A DNA stretch of 64,000 nt from Flammeovirga sp. EKP202 (GCF_014534745.1 NZ_JACVVP010000025.1:1-64000); one strand, 5' to 3'; shown: positions 10,369 through 19,367, counted from the first letter of the stretch. Numbers and translations: made by a program. The notes: a model not told the origin generated them from the sequence alone.

Positions 10369-11244
10369 TTAACGATTTCCTTCTATAAAGGATTTAATAT
10401 GGTTGGCAATTTCTTCTCCTTTCTCTTCTTGTAAGAAGTGACCTGCATTGGGGATTATGATTCTTGTTTGAACTTCATCGGGAATCAGTTTGTAGAAGAA
10501 CTTTTCCATTCCTCCCAAAACCTGATCCTTATCAGAAAACATGACTAAGGCAGGTTTATCCCATTTCGAAAGTACATCTCTAGCTCTATTCATTTCAAAT
10601 ACTCCTTTATCTGAAGGGTTTGATGGCACTAAAGATGGAAAAATACTTGCTCCTGCTTTTGATGCTTTATTAGGAAAAGGCAAACGATAAGCTTCCAACG
10701 TAGATTCATCTAACTTGGTGTATGTTCCTTTCTGAATAATCTGATCAATAGGTAACCAAGGATGATACTTTGCATACAATTGCCATAATCTAAAAAATAG
10801 AGAAAGCTTTTTTCCTTTGGGAAGAAAAGTATTCATGATTACTACCCTTTTGAAACGCTCAGGAAATTCTCCGAGTAAACTCAAACCCAACAGCCCTCCC
10901 CAATCCTGTACCACCAAGGTCACCTCTTCTAATTTCAGAGTATTCATTAGATTTTTTAGTGACGCATAATGCAGTTCAAAGCTGTAATCTTTTTTGGAGG
11001 ACAATTTATCAGATTTACCAAAACCAATTAAATCTGGAGCGATAAATCGGTAATCAGATAATACAGGAATAAAGTTTCGATAGAGGTAACTCCATGAGGG
11101 TTCACCATGAAGTGCCAAGATAGTTTCCCCTTCACCTTCATCAATATAATGCATCTTAATACCGTTGTTATCAATAAAGTGAGGTGTAAAAGGGTATTCC
11201 GTCAGTTTATCGAAAGAGCTGAGGTCTGCAGATAAAATTTCCAT
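10369..11244 (-). CDS. Alpha/beta hydrolase, haloalkane dehalogenase-like (HLD-I type)
   Basis: 291 residues, the length usual for haloalkane dehalogenases, which cleave carbon-halogen bonds by hydrolysis. The oxyanion-hole motif HGEPSWSYLYR (from residue 46) is the form found in DhlA-like enzymes. The nucleophile is Asp114 in VVQDWGG, with the halide-binding Trp115 next to it. Asp240 (SDKDQVLG) sits where HLD-I enzymes carry the catalytic acid, and His269 in NAGHFLQEE completes the triad. The cap region contains further Trp residues (RLWQLYAKYHPWLP), one of which could be the second halide contact. The fold and triad are clear. Dehalogenase activity is inferred from these motifs, and an epoxide or ester hydrolase is possible. 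The gene is monocistronic and converges on the lipoprotein gene. Confidence 0.85.
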   Translation of the reverse strand: MEILSADLSSFDKLTEYPFTPHFIDNNGIKMHYIDEGEGETILALHGEPSWSYLYRNFIPVLSDYRFIAPDLIGFGKSDKLSSKKDYSFELHYASLKNLMNTLKLEEVTLVVQDWGGLLGLSLLGEFPERFKRVVIMNTFLPKGKKLSLFFRLWQLYAKYHPWLPIDQIIQKGTYTKLDESTLEAYRLPFPNKASKAGASIFPSLVPSNPSDKGVFEMNRARDVLSKWDKPALVMFSDKDQVLGGMEKFFYKLIPDEVQTRIIIPNAGHFLQEEKGEEIANHIKSFIEGNR

Positions 11245-11306
11245 AGTTTAAGATATTAAAGAGTAACCGAATGCATAGCAAACTAAAAATTGGTAGCTAA
11301 TGCTCT

Positions 11307-11745
11307 AAATACATTGTAAACTAAATGTTCGTCAACTTTCAATCAGCCTTTCTGCCAGCATTTATAGGATCAACTTTCAAGCTTCCTTCTTCTTCATTTT
11401 TCCATTGATGAAAAACGAAGCAAAAAATCTAGGCTTAGAAGTCAAAAGCTAAATTCCATTTCACTCGCCTAAATGATTTTAAACTCGCTAAAGCTCAAAC
11501 AGCAAAATCATTTTTAACGGCTCACTTCATGAAATTCTTCACGCTTTTCCCTTCAAGGCCGAGGGAGATACTACTAAATGATGATCTGATTACATGTTAA
11601 AAGACAAAGGTTTTATAATAATTTTCTAAAATGCAGTTCTGTAGAGACGTTGCATTGCAACGTCCTCGCGAACCACAACACACTACCATTAATCCTTCAT
11701 AAAAGGAGTTATTTTAATTAACGAAAATTTAGTTTACAATGTATT
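11307..11745. mobile_element. MITE-like element, copy A (complete, 439 bp)
   Basis: The ends are perfect inverted repeats: AATACATTGTAAACTAAAT at the left and its reverse complement at the right, both followed inward by TTCG after one further base. The interior matches three other places in the window: 17,740-18,115 and 36,838-37,055 in reverse orientation, and 48,717-49,070 in the same orientation. No open frame of useful length is present, so it would be non-autonomous. Inside is an inverted repeat, GACGTTGCATTGCAACGTC, at 11646-11664. I see no convincing target-site duplication. Confidence 0.75.
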
Positions 11746-12250
11746 AAAAGACCAATTCCTAAATTGAGCTTAATTAGTGTAAAATAGACATATTAAAAAG
11801 ATAATCACAATGAAATAATAGAATATTCACCCTCTCAAGGACACATTCAATTCATAAAAATTGTACAAATACAGAATTTTTTAATTAAAAGGGAATCAAA
11901 ATTTATGCAACCGATTTAAACACACCTTATCAATCGAAAAATAGACAATAGCACTAATACAATTAATTTTGAGTATGTAGCGATCAACATTATTGAGTTA
12001 TATAAACATACAAACACAACCTCATAACACTGTTTACTTTACATTACTTGAAATTTGTGAAAATGGAAAAACTATTGTAAAATTGCATAAGTGAAAATGA
12101 AATAAATTCGATTTAACCCCTCAAAATACAGTCTATTAGAAACTAATTTTATCGATTATTGTTTTTTAACAATTCATAAAATTAGAACATATAATTACGT
12201 CAAAATGAATAGAAGTATCCGTAAATAACTCTTAGTTTAATACGATTAAG
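11746..12250. other. AT-rich intergenic region, no gene seen
   Basis: About 500 bases between the MITE-like element and the structured segment that follows. I see no open frame, tRNA or strong hairpin. Confidence 0.4.
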
Positions 12251-12768
12251 TGTATAAGATAATATGGCGGGTCCCTTGAATAGAAAATTTGTCTATAGTT
12301 CTATTCTGCTTCAGAGGAGTGCTTCTCTCCTCTGAGGTTCCCCAAGTCATTATCAGAGTATAAACTCAGATACTTTCTCTATAGAAAATTTTATAAAAAA
12401 AGAACTTTAAATAAGTACACATTAATTAGAATAAGTACTAAGTCAAAAATAAATAATAACTAATTCTTATTTATTTTTTGGGAGTACAACGCTAAAAAAC
12501 GTATGAATAGTGGTTCTATTTAGCGTTTTTTGAAGGAAGTAATCGCAAAATAATAAACAGAATTAGTGGTATATAATTTTGTCTTAGTACTTAAGAAATT
12601 CAAAAGTATAATTACAGTTTGCTGTTAATTATCCATACCTCTTGTAGGTCTTAAGCTTTGTAGGTCAAAGTCACTAATTAATTTGGCTCATTTTATGAGC
12701 GCGGGACACTCTCCCGCCATACTTATAGACAAGCCTCCCAAGTATTCATCGTACATGGGGGGTCTTGT
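12251..12768 (+). ncRNA. Candidate large structured non-coding RNA
   Basis: Complementary arms are nested throughout. TATGGCGGG at 12263-12271 pairs with CCCGCCATA at 12713-12721, and TATAAG/CTTATA extends this outward. Inside lie AAAATTTGTCTATAG with CTATAGAAAATTTT (about 12286-12393) enclosing the hairpins CAGAGGAG/CTCCTCTG and GAGT/ACTC. ATTAATTAG (12421) pairs with CTAATTAAT (12674). A 160-base long hairpin (12433-12592) has arms matching over about 34 bases, and ATAATTACAG pairs with CTGTTAATTAT. A terminator-like stem follows at 12729-12768. Wobble pairs in the long hairpin and the final stem favour the plus strand. It is not a recognisable RNase P, SRP or tmRNA. A mobile element or chance folding in AT-rich DNA remains possible. 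Confidence 0.4.
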
Positions 12769-12819
12769 TAAGAAATTTTTAGTTTGCGATAGTATAGAAT
12801 AATAACTACTGATTCAATC

Positions 12820-12856
12820 AAAAAAGGCTATTCTAATATTTAGAATAGCCTGATTT
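12820..12856 (-). terminator. Terminator of the nrdB-nrdA transcript
   Basis: A perfect 11-bp stem (AGGCTATTCTA with TAGAATAGCCT) around a 5-base loop has A/T runs on both flanks, so it could act in both directions. It lies 50 bases after the nrdA stop codon. Confidence 0.85.
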
Positions 12857-12904
12857 TTTATGTTCCAAAATTTAAATATTGTAACTGACTACAATACTCT
12901 CATT

Positions 12905-14593
12905 TTAGCCTTCACAAGAGATACATTCGTCTCCTGTTACATTCATTTGCGTTCTTAAAATACTCTCACTTCTTTGGTAATAAAGCGTTTTCACACCTAA
13001 AGCATGAGCTTCCAACATTACTTTGTTGATGTCTTTTACAGGTGTTGTTGGAGGGAAATTCAAGTTCAAACTTTGAGATTGATCTAAGTAAGTCTGACGC
13101 AATGCCGCTTGCTTTACAATCTGCAATTGATTGATTTCTTTGAATGTCAAGAATAATTCCTTCTCTTCGGCTGTTAAACCTCCAATATTTTGAACAGAAC
13201 CACCATCTGCTAAGATCTGTTTCCAAACGTCTGGCGTATTCAAACCTTTTTCATCCAATAATGCCTCAAGGTTTTTGTTCTTACGAGAGAAAGTACCTTT
13301 TGCTGAGTCCATTACGTAGTAGTTACTTGCAATTGGCTCAATACCTGTACTGTAACCACCTGCAATCAATGCATTAGAAGTTGTTGGAGCTACTGTCAAT
13401 AAAGTAGTATTTCTTCTGCCAGTATCCATCATTACTTTTGGCTCACCATATGCAGAAGCTAACTTTTCTGACGCTCTAACCGCTTGTTCTTTGATTTGTT
13501 TGAAGATGATTCTTGTCCAAGAATCTGCAGCAATACCTGCAAAAGGAATTTTCTTCTTCTGCAAGAAACTATGCCAACCTAAAACCCCTAAACCTAGTGC
13601 TCTATGGTTTTTAGCAAAGTTCACGGCTCTTTCCATGTGAGGGATGCCTTTTGCTTTCGCAATAAATTCTTCCATTACAGCATCTAAGAAGAAGATAGCT
13701 GTTTCTACAAGGTCAGTATCTTTCCACTCATCATATCTTACTAAGTTCAATGATGATAAACAACATACAAATGATTCGTCCTCGTTGGATGGTAACATAA
13801 TTTCAGAACAAAGGTTAGAAGCTTTGATTTCCATACCTTGATCCTTGTACCATCTTGGACGCTGATTGTTAGCGTTGTCTTTGTATAAAATGTAAGGAAT
13901 TCCTTTTTCAATTCTTGATTTGATGACTTTCGCCCAAACCTCTCTACTGCGTTGATCTCCTTCTCTTACCTTTTGGATAAAGCTATCAGAAACTGAAACA
14001 CCCATAAAGATATTTTGGATGGACTTTCCTACATCTTTAATCGTCAAGAACTCATCAATATCACCATGCTCAACGTCAAGGTAAGCGGCTAACATCCCTC
14101 TTCTTGTATTTCCTTGATTCGTACCATTGATTACCGAATCAAACATTTCCAAGAATGGATAAACACCATTACTTGTACCGTTATTAGTAATTTCAGATCC
14201 TCTTGGACGTACATCTGAAACGTTGATTGATGTACCACCTCCGATTTTGGACATCATCATTACCTCACCCAAAGTACTACCTATACCCGCAATGCTATCT
14301 GGCACATAACTACCAAAGCAACTAATAGGCAATCCTCTTTCAGTACCCATATTTGACCATACAGGTGATGCTGGGCATAAATAGTTATTCCATATCGCAT
14401 CAAAAAATCTTTTCTCAAAGTCTGGTCTTTTCAAACGAGCTGCTGCAGCTTTTGCAATTCTTGTTACAGCATCACGTACATTTTCTCCTTCTAGAAGATA
14501 ACCGCTTTTTAAGGTTTGGAGCCCTTCATCAGTCATCCATTTTGGGTGTGAATCCAACTGAGAAGTCTCGATAGTCATGTTAATATCAGACAT
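12905..14593 (-). CDS. nrdA: Ribonucleoside-diphosphate reductase, alpha subunit
   Basis: The catalytic subunit of the oxygen-dependent class I enzyme that makes deoxyribonucleotides. At 562 residues it is much shorter than the 760-residue enterobacterial form because the N-terminal ATP-cone is absent, a compact form known in Bacteroidota. The redox cysteine is in LPISCFGSYVPDSI. NLCSEIMLPSNEDES carries the thiyl-radical position and CCLSSLNL the second redox cysteine. The C-terminal shuttle pair is DECISCEG. It lies 96 bases downstream of nrdB and shares its riboswitch-controlled transcript. Without an ATP-cone, dATP inhibition of the usual type is not expected. Confidence 0.95.
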   Translation of the reverse strand: MSDINMTIETSQLDSHPKWMTDEGLQTLKSGYLLEGENVRDAVTRIAKAAAARLKRPDFEKRFFDAIWNNYLCPASPVWSNMGTERGLPISCFGSYVPDSIAGIGSTLGEVMMMSKIGGGTSINVSDVRPRGSEITNNGTSNGVYPFLEMFDSVINGTNQGNTRRGMLAAYLDVEHGDIDEFLTIKDVGKSIQNIFMGVSVSDSFIQKVREGDQRSREVWAKVIKSRIEKGIPYILYKDNANNQRPRWYKDQGMEIKASNLCSEIMLPSNEDESFVCCLSSLNLVRYDEWKDTDLVETAIFFLDAVMEEFIAKAKGIPHMERAVNFAKNHRALGLGVLGWHSFLQKKKIPFAGIAADSWTRIIFKQIKEQAVRASEKLASAYGEPKVMMDTGRRNTTLLTVAPTTSNALIAGGYSTGIEPIASNYYVMDSAKGTFSRKNKNLEALLDEKGLNTPDVWKQILADGGSVQNIGGLTAEEKELFLTFKEINQLQIVKQAALRQTYLDQSQSLNLNFPPTTPVKDINKVMLEAHALGVKTLYYQRSESILRTQMNVTGDECISCEG

Positions 14594-14637
14594 AAAATAT
14601 TTAGAACTGAGGGTGGTAATATGTTATAGTATTGAAG

Positions 14638-14668
14638 GTGCAAAAGGACGGTAAAAATCCTTCTGCAC
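14638..14668 (-). promoter_or_regulatory. Hairpin between nrdB and nrdA
   Basis: GTGCA/TGCAC and AAGGA/TCCTT form a stem with one mismatch in the 96-base gap. The U-tract is weak, so it may be a processing site or a partial terminator that sets the nrdB to nrdA ratio. Confidence 0.4.
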
Positions 14669-14689
14669 TTTGATATTTCTTCTGTAAGA

Positions 14690-15667
14690 TTAGAATAAAT
14701 CGTCTGCAGTTACAGATTGTGATTTTTTAGTATATTCCGTTGGTCTTACCGCAAAGAAGTCGTCATGAGCGTGACCAAATACTTCTTCGTCAAACCACTG
14801 CATTTCCTTCAATGCATCTTGGTTTACTTCGAAAATAGGTTTTAAACCAATCTCGTTTAAGCTTCTATTCAAACGGTCTCTCATAAAGTGAATCAAGTTC
14901 TCAAGAGGAAGGAAAGACATTTCTTCTTTTTCAAAAATGCCGTTCAATAATCGAACTTCAACATCATGAGAAATTTTAGCAGCTTCGTAGATACGTTCTT
15001 GTAACTCAGGAGTGTTCAACTCTGGGTATTCAGAAATTAAAGTATTGTATAACCACATTCCTGCACGAGCATGAGAGTTTTCATCTTTCGCACTCCATTT
15101 GATGATGTTTCCAATCCCTTTTAGTTGGTTTTTGAACTTTTTGAAGGATAGTAAAATCGCAAATTGAGAGAATAGGTTTACATTTTCAGTAAAGCAAGAG
15201 AAAATGGCAATACTTTGTAATAAGTCTGAAGGAGAAGGCTTTCCATTCTCATCTACAGCTACTTTTGAAAGCATTTCTAATCTTTCCATAGCCGTCTCAT
15301 CTTCCAAAAACTCTTCAAAGTTATCTAAGTCTAGTAACTCATTCAAACGAGCGTAAGCTGAGGCGTGTCTTGCTTCATTTTCAGCAAATGTAATTGCCAT
15401 TGCAGCAATTTCTGGTTTTGGGATAAACTGTCCAACTACACCCCAAAAATCATCCTGCACATTTGTTTCTGTTTGAGCAAAAGTCTTAAGGATATTTCCA
15501 ATAACCTCACGTTCATTATCCGTAAGGTTTGTTTTAAATTGTTGAATATCAGCATCAAAATTCACTTCTGAATGAATCCAGAAAGTTTGATGAATAGCAT
15601 CTATAAAATCCTGAGCCTGAGGATATTCAAAGGGTTTGTAAGCTACACGTTTATCAAGTAAGCTCAT
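14690..15667 (-). CDS. nrdB: Ribonucleoside-diphosphate reductase, beta (radical) subunit
   Basis: Holds the dimetal centre and radical that activate the alpha subunit. 325 residues, a standard length. The metal ligands are visible in TNVQDDF, in NEARHASAY (Glu98 and His101) and in DENSHARAG. Tyr105, four residues after His101, is at the place of the stable tyrosyl radical, so this is a tyrosyl-radical enzyme and not the class Ic form that lacks it. It is the first gene of the transcript, with a cobalamin riboswitch in its long leader and nrdA after it. Confidence 0.95.
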   Translation of the reverse strand: MSLLDKRVAYKPFEYPQAQDFIDAIHQTFWIHSEVNFDADIQQFKTNLTDNEREVIGNILKTFAQTETNVQDDFWGVVGQFIPKPEIAAMAITFAENEARHASAYARLNELLDLDNFEEFLEDETAMERLEMLSKVAVDENGKPSPSDLLQSIAIFSCFTENVNLFSQFAILLSFKKFKNQLKGIGNIIKWSAKDENSHARAGMWLYNTLISEYPELNTPELQERIYEAAKISHDVEVRLLNGIFEKEEMSFLPLENLIHFMRDRLNRSLNEIGLKPIFEVNQDALKEMQWFDEEVFGHAHDDFFAVRPTEYTKKSQSVTADDLF

Positions 15668-15798
15668 TTTTCATTTATTTTTCTTAGTACAACACACAAA
15701 GTGAAAAAACACTTAAATTTAAAGGCACTCCAAAAAACTAGAGTAAGTGATTTCCTACACAAAAAAACAAGCATTTCATTTTTTAGATGATAGGATAC

Positions 15799-15833
15799 AG
15801 CTCCTTTTTTAAACCCGAAAAAGATTTCTGAGC
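15799..15833 (-). promoter_or_regulatory. Expression-platform hairpin of the cobalamin riboswitch
   Basis: On the minus strand GCTC...CTTTTT pairs with AAAAAG...GAGC just after the aptamer. It could be the switching stem, but the alternative pairing with the aptamer was not worked out. Confidence 0.4.
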
Positions 15834-15834
15834 T

Positions 15835-16015
15835 TATAAAGGCAGGTCTTCTGACTTGTATAATTTGGTGCTTCAACCTTCCCTTGATCATCTTTCAAAG
15901 TGGTTAAAAATAAAGCACTTCTCTCTACTTACAGCTGCGGGTACAGTATAGGATTCACACCTATTTCCCTTTTCACTCAAAGTATTTTAACACAACTTTG
16001 AGCACCTTTATTCTA
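15835..16015 (-). promoter_or_regulatory. Cobalamin riboswitch upstream of nrdB
   Basis: On the minus strand the segment shows the cobalamin aptamer in order: an AAAGGTGCTC opening, the core AAAAGGGAAATAGGTGTGAA followed by TCC, the B12 box CCCGCAGCTGTAAG, and the closing AGTCAGAAGACCTGCC. Cobalamin riboswitches repress their genes when B12 is present. Placed before a class I reductase, the RNA would turn off the B12-independent enzyme when B12 is abundant, which implies a B12-dependent class II reductase (nrdJ) elsewhere in the genome. The 75-codon frame across it is spurious. Confidence 0.93.
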
Positions 16016-16016
16016 G

Positions 16017-16048
16017 CAAATTAATGGTGTTTTGCGGAGTAATGCAAA
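16017..16048 (-). promoter_or_regulatory. Promoter of the nrdB leader
   Basis: On the minus strand there is TTTG, 20 bases, then TTAATTTG (7 of 8 to the Bacteroidota -7 element). The predicted transcript start is just before the aptamer. Confidence 0.55.
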
Positions 16049-16453
16049 CTTTTAAGAGGTTCTTTTTTTTAAAAAATTTACACATTTTTTTCTTGAAATC
16101 TTCAATATAAAGCGCTATATAAAATTACAACGAGAGATAAATATTATTGTACTTTTCAAAGAATACAAAAAGAAATAATTCTGAATACAACTTTGTAACA
16201 CTAGCGCTTATTCATAGAAAAACATCAATTTTTACAAAGGCAAATTTTCCAAAATGGGAACAAAATAATAAACTATAGTTAAATACGAATTGTTTTGTTG
16301 TTTGAACAAAAATATTGTAATTAGAATTACATATTAAAAAACTCTAAGCGTATTTAGTACACTATTGTATCTTTTTTACAATCACTATTAAGGTGTTGAT
16401 TTTTTCAAAAAATATTCCTGTGAGGAAGAATCTGCAAAAAATATTTTTCACCT
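16049..16453. other. AT-rich intergenic region, no gene seen
   Basis: About 400 bases between the nrdB promoter and the end of the outer membrane protein gene. I see no open frame or clear hairpin. Confidence 0.4.
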
Positions 16454-17560
16454 CTAAAAGGCTTCTCCAAAAGTGAGATACAATCCCGAACTTCCATCTG
16501 GGCCCATACCATAATCTGCCCTTAATGTTGCTCGGTCATCTTTATTAATTAAAAGACGAAGCCCTGCCCCACCTGCAAATTTAAACTGATCAAAAAGGAA
16601 GGCATTCCAATTTGGAGCTACTTGTGCCGCTGAAAAAAATGCTGTCGCTCCAATTCGCCAAAATAGATGTTGTCTTACTTCACCTTGAAAAGCCATCATA
16701 TGATTATCCCTAAACCGACCTTCATAAACTCCTCTCATCATCACTAAGCCACCCATCAGTGATAATTCTCTAAAAGGAACATCACCATACGTCTGATTGA
16801 GCAGACCTTGAAAAGCGACCACCGTATTATATGGTTTTCTCTTATTTAGTGAGAAATACTTTCTCATATCCAATTTGAAAGCACTAAAGCTATAATCACT
16901 TCCCAACCAGCTACCATAGCTTTCCGCTCTAAATTCAATAAAATGCCCTTTTGTTGGAGCAAGTACAAAATCTCTTTTATCCCATTTGTATACTAAACCC
17001 AATCCGGAGTTTATCCCACCTTTATAACCTGGGATCTCTTCTAAACTCCCTGTCCCATCTGCTCTCTTCTCAACACTGATATCCCAAAAGTTCACATACC
17101 TATATTGCAATCCGATAAACATTTTATCAGATAACTTTTTCAAGAATTGTTGTCTCCACTCCACCTTTGACCAATCCATCAGCTGCTCATTTTCCATAGG
17201 TGTGTTATTTCCAATACCGTAATACTTTTCGGGGTATTTAGAATACTCCAAAGATCCTTCAAAAACCCAATCTTCATGATTCGTAAATAAAGTATGCTCT
17301 AGTTTAAAGCGCATTTGATTTTCTAAGGTATAAAAACCAATAAAGTAAATATTGGAAGGTCTTGTATCAAAAGTTGCGTTTGCTGTTTTGAATTGATAGA
17401 TACCTACCGCGCCGAACTCCCAACTCGTTTCTTGTGCATAGGCAGGATACGGAAAAGCGGTAAATTGTGGTCTGTATAGGGTATCAAGTTTAGATTGTGC
17501 ATGACCTTTTACAACGACAACAAGAAGTAAAAGCAGTATATAAAGTGGTTTGAAGTTCAT
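16454..17560 (-). CDS. BamA/TamA-family outer membrane barrel (D15 surface antigen domain)
   Basis: About 368 residues from the preferred start. I chose the start at MNFKPLYILLLL because it gives a clean signal peptide ending KGHAQ. An in-frame start eight codons upstream would spoil it. The remainder is a 16-strand-type barrel without POTRA domains, resembling small Bacteroidota members of PF01103. Typical stretches are LVYKWDKRDFVLAPTKGHFI, the lid motif GLVMMRGVYEGRFRDNHM and the barrel end SGLYLTFGEAF. Without POTRA domains it is unlikely to be the main assembly factor BamA and may secrete or anchor a partner. No partner gene is adjacent. Confidence 0.85.
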   Translation of the reverse strand: MNFKPLYILLLLLVVVVKGHAQSKLDTLYRPQFTAFPYPAYAQETSWEFGAVGIYQFKTANATFDTRPSNIYFIGFYTLENQMRFKLEHTLFTNHEDWVFEGSLEYSKYPEKYYGIGNNTPMENEQLMDWSKVEWRQQFLKKLSDKMFIGLQYRYVNFWDISVEKRADGTGSLEEIPGYKGGINSGLGLVYKWDKRDFVLAPTKGHFIEFRAESYGSWLGSDYSFSAFKLDMRKYFSLNKRKPYNTVVAFQGLLNQTYGDVPFRELSLMGGLVMMRGVYEGRFRDNHMMAFQGEVRQHLFWRIGATAFFSAAQVAPNWNAFLFDQFKFAGGAGLRLLINKDDRATLRADYGMGPDGSSGLYLTFGEAF

Positions 17561-17739
17561 TTTTATATCAATATTACAGATCAACTGTGGTCAATGAATG
17601 GACTTTTCGCGAAAGTGATTTTACTCAACAGTCAAATGATAGATCGCCAAAAATACTATTTTTTAACTGAAAGTAATTTATACTTGTACCTTCATTAAGT
17701 ACCAAGCCGAAAATTGATCACAAGTATTTTTCAGCTCAG

Positions 17740-18115
17740 CACTTACTATGAACTAAGTTTTCGAATATTAATAATACTGATCTGTAGGACACGAATGACA
17801 CTATCGCTTAACATTCTAGCCAGTAGTATTACTACTCTTTTACTTTAGTAGTGCTTTATTGGCCTTGAATGGAAAAGCGTTAAGAATTTTATGTATAGAG
17901 CCGTTAAAAATGATTTTGCTGTTTGAGCCAAGCGAGTTTAAAAGCATTTAGGTGAAAGGAATGGAATTTAGCTTTTGCGTTCAAAGCCTTGACTTTTTTG
18001 CTTCGTTTTTGTGTTAAGACAAAAATGAAGAAGAAGGAAACTTGAAAGTGGACCCAATAAAAGTCGGCAAAAGATCAATTAGTAGTTAAAGTTGATTTAG
18101 TTTACAGTGTATTTA
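17740..18115. mobile_element. MITE-like element, copy B (reverse orientation, degraded)
   Basis: The interior from about 17,860 (GGCCTTGAATGGAAAAGCGT) to 18,070 is the reverse complement of copy A with scattered changes. The right end keeps a good terminal repeat (GATTTAGTTTACAGTGTATT at 18094-18113). The left end (ATGAACTAAGTTTTCG near 17,748) is a weak match. It fills most of the gap between the BamA-like gene and the aspartic protease gene, so no gene is expected here. Confidence 0.65.
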
Positions 18116-18164
18116 CTATAAATAACTAATCTATTCATTATTATAAACTCAATCTCCATTAAAA

Positions 18165-19367
18165 ATGAAAAAGTATATTTCTCTTCTTTTCATTCTTCTC
18201 TCATTATCAAGTTGTCATTTCAATAAACTGTATCATTTAATGAAAAAAGGTGAATTGATTTCGGAAGACAATCAAATCACTATCCCTTTTGAGACTCGGA
18301 TGGGGCTTATCATTATAAAAGTCATGATTAATGGCAAAAAATATGATTTCCTCGTTGATACTGGAGCAATGAATGTCATTAGTATTGAAATGGCTGAAGA
18401 ATACCAATTCAAGAAAAAACACAAAATATCCGCTTCCGACTCTCAAAACAACAAACAAAATGCTTTCTTCTATGAAATCCCTGAACTTTTCATTGAAAAC
18501 TTCTCTTTCAAAAACACCAACTGTATCGCTTTAGACATTTATGATGAAAAATTAAACTTCAGCTGTTTAGGAGTTGATGGCATTATTGGTTCTAACTTAA
18601 TGAAAGAAGGAATCTGGCAAATAGATTATCAAAAAGAAGAGATTACAATCTACAAAAACAACACACCTTTAGACCTCTCAGCATACGATTCTATTCGTTT
18701 TTCAAGCGATGATCAATTCAACCCTATTGTACCAATTAATATCCATGGGGCTACTTCTACACTCAAAGTTGACACAGGAAGTAATGGATACCTCAGGTTA
18801 AATGGTAAATACATGGAATCTGTCCTTAAAAAAGACAGTCTTGAATTCATCACATCACAATACGGAAGTATTACTTCTGGTATTTTCGGTAAGGGTAAAA
18901 ACCAAACCAAGAAATTTTATAAGGCAGACTCTCTATTACTAGGTGATTATTTGTGTCAAGATTTTATTATCGGTTTTCAAGAAAAAGGCTCTCATTTATT
19001 AGGGAATAGATTCTTTGCGAACTATAATCTCGTTATCAATTGGCAAAAAAAGATGCTTTACATTAAACCTGTTGATGAGATAATCCTTCATTCAGATAAA
19101 CGTTTCCCACTTTCTATTGATCGAAAAGAGGATCTTAAAACATATTACATTAGAAGTATTTTTAATAATTATCAAGATCAACACGGTAACATTACTGTTG
19201 GTGATACTGTGATTAGTATTAATCAAATTCCTACAACTAATTTCACCTCTGATAGTTATTGTGAATTCTTACAAATACAAGAGAACAGTAATCGTTTAGA
19301 TTTTGAATTTATTCATAATAACGATACTTTAAGCCACACTATTTTTAGTGAAGAACAATACCAGTAA
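18165..19367 (+). CDS. Retropepsin-like aspartic protease lipoprotein with C-terminal PDZ-like region
   Basis: 400 residues. A lipoprotein signal with lipobox LSSC puts Cys17 at the mature N-terminus. Two copies of the clan AA catalytic motif are present, FLVDTGAMNVIS and LKVDTGSNGYLRL, with a hydrophobic-GIIG partner after the first (GVDGIIGSNLM). The single chain could therefore form the pepsin-like active site by itself. The last 90 residues (GNITVGDTVISINQIPTTNF) resemble a PDZ domain. Function is probably an envelope protease, substrate unknown. The exonuclease gene follows after 6 bases, so the two are probably co-transcribed. Confidence 0.8.
   Translation: MKKYISLLFILLSLSSCHFNKLYHLMKKGELISEDNQITIPFETRMGLIIIKVMINGKKYDFLVDTGAMNVISIEMAEEYQFKKKHKISASDSQNNKQNAFFYEIPELFIENFSFKNTNCIALDIYDEKLNFSCLGVDGIIGSNLMKEGIWQIDYQKEEITIYKNNTPLDLSAYDSIRFSSDDQFNPIVPINIHGATSTLKVDTGSNGYLRLNGKYMESVLKKDSLEFITSQYGSITSGIFGKGKNQTKKFYKADSLLLGDYLCQDFIIGFQEKGSHLLGNRFFANYNLVINWQKKMLYIKPVDEIILHSDKRFPLSIDRKEDLKTYYIRSIFNNYQDQHGNITVGDTVISINQIPTTNFTSDSYCEFLQIQENSNRLDFEFIHNNDTLSHTIFSEEQYQ

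Noticed and set aside
12251-12768. RNase P RNA, SRP RNA or a retron RNA
   Set aside because: The conserved RNase P and SRP motifs are not present, and there is no reverse transcriptase gene nearby, so it was reported only as a candidate of unknown class.
15664-15891. 75-codon minus-strand frame upstream of nrdB
   Set aside because: It runs through the cobalamin aptamer and its platform and has no protein-like composition, so it is a by-product of structured RNA sequence.
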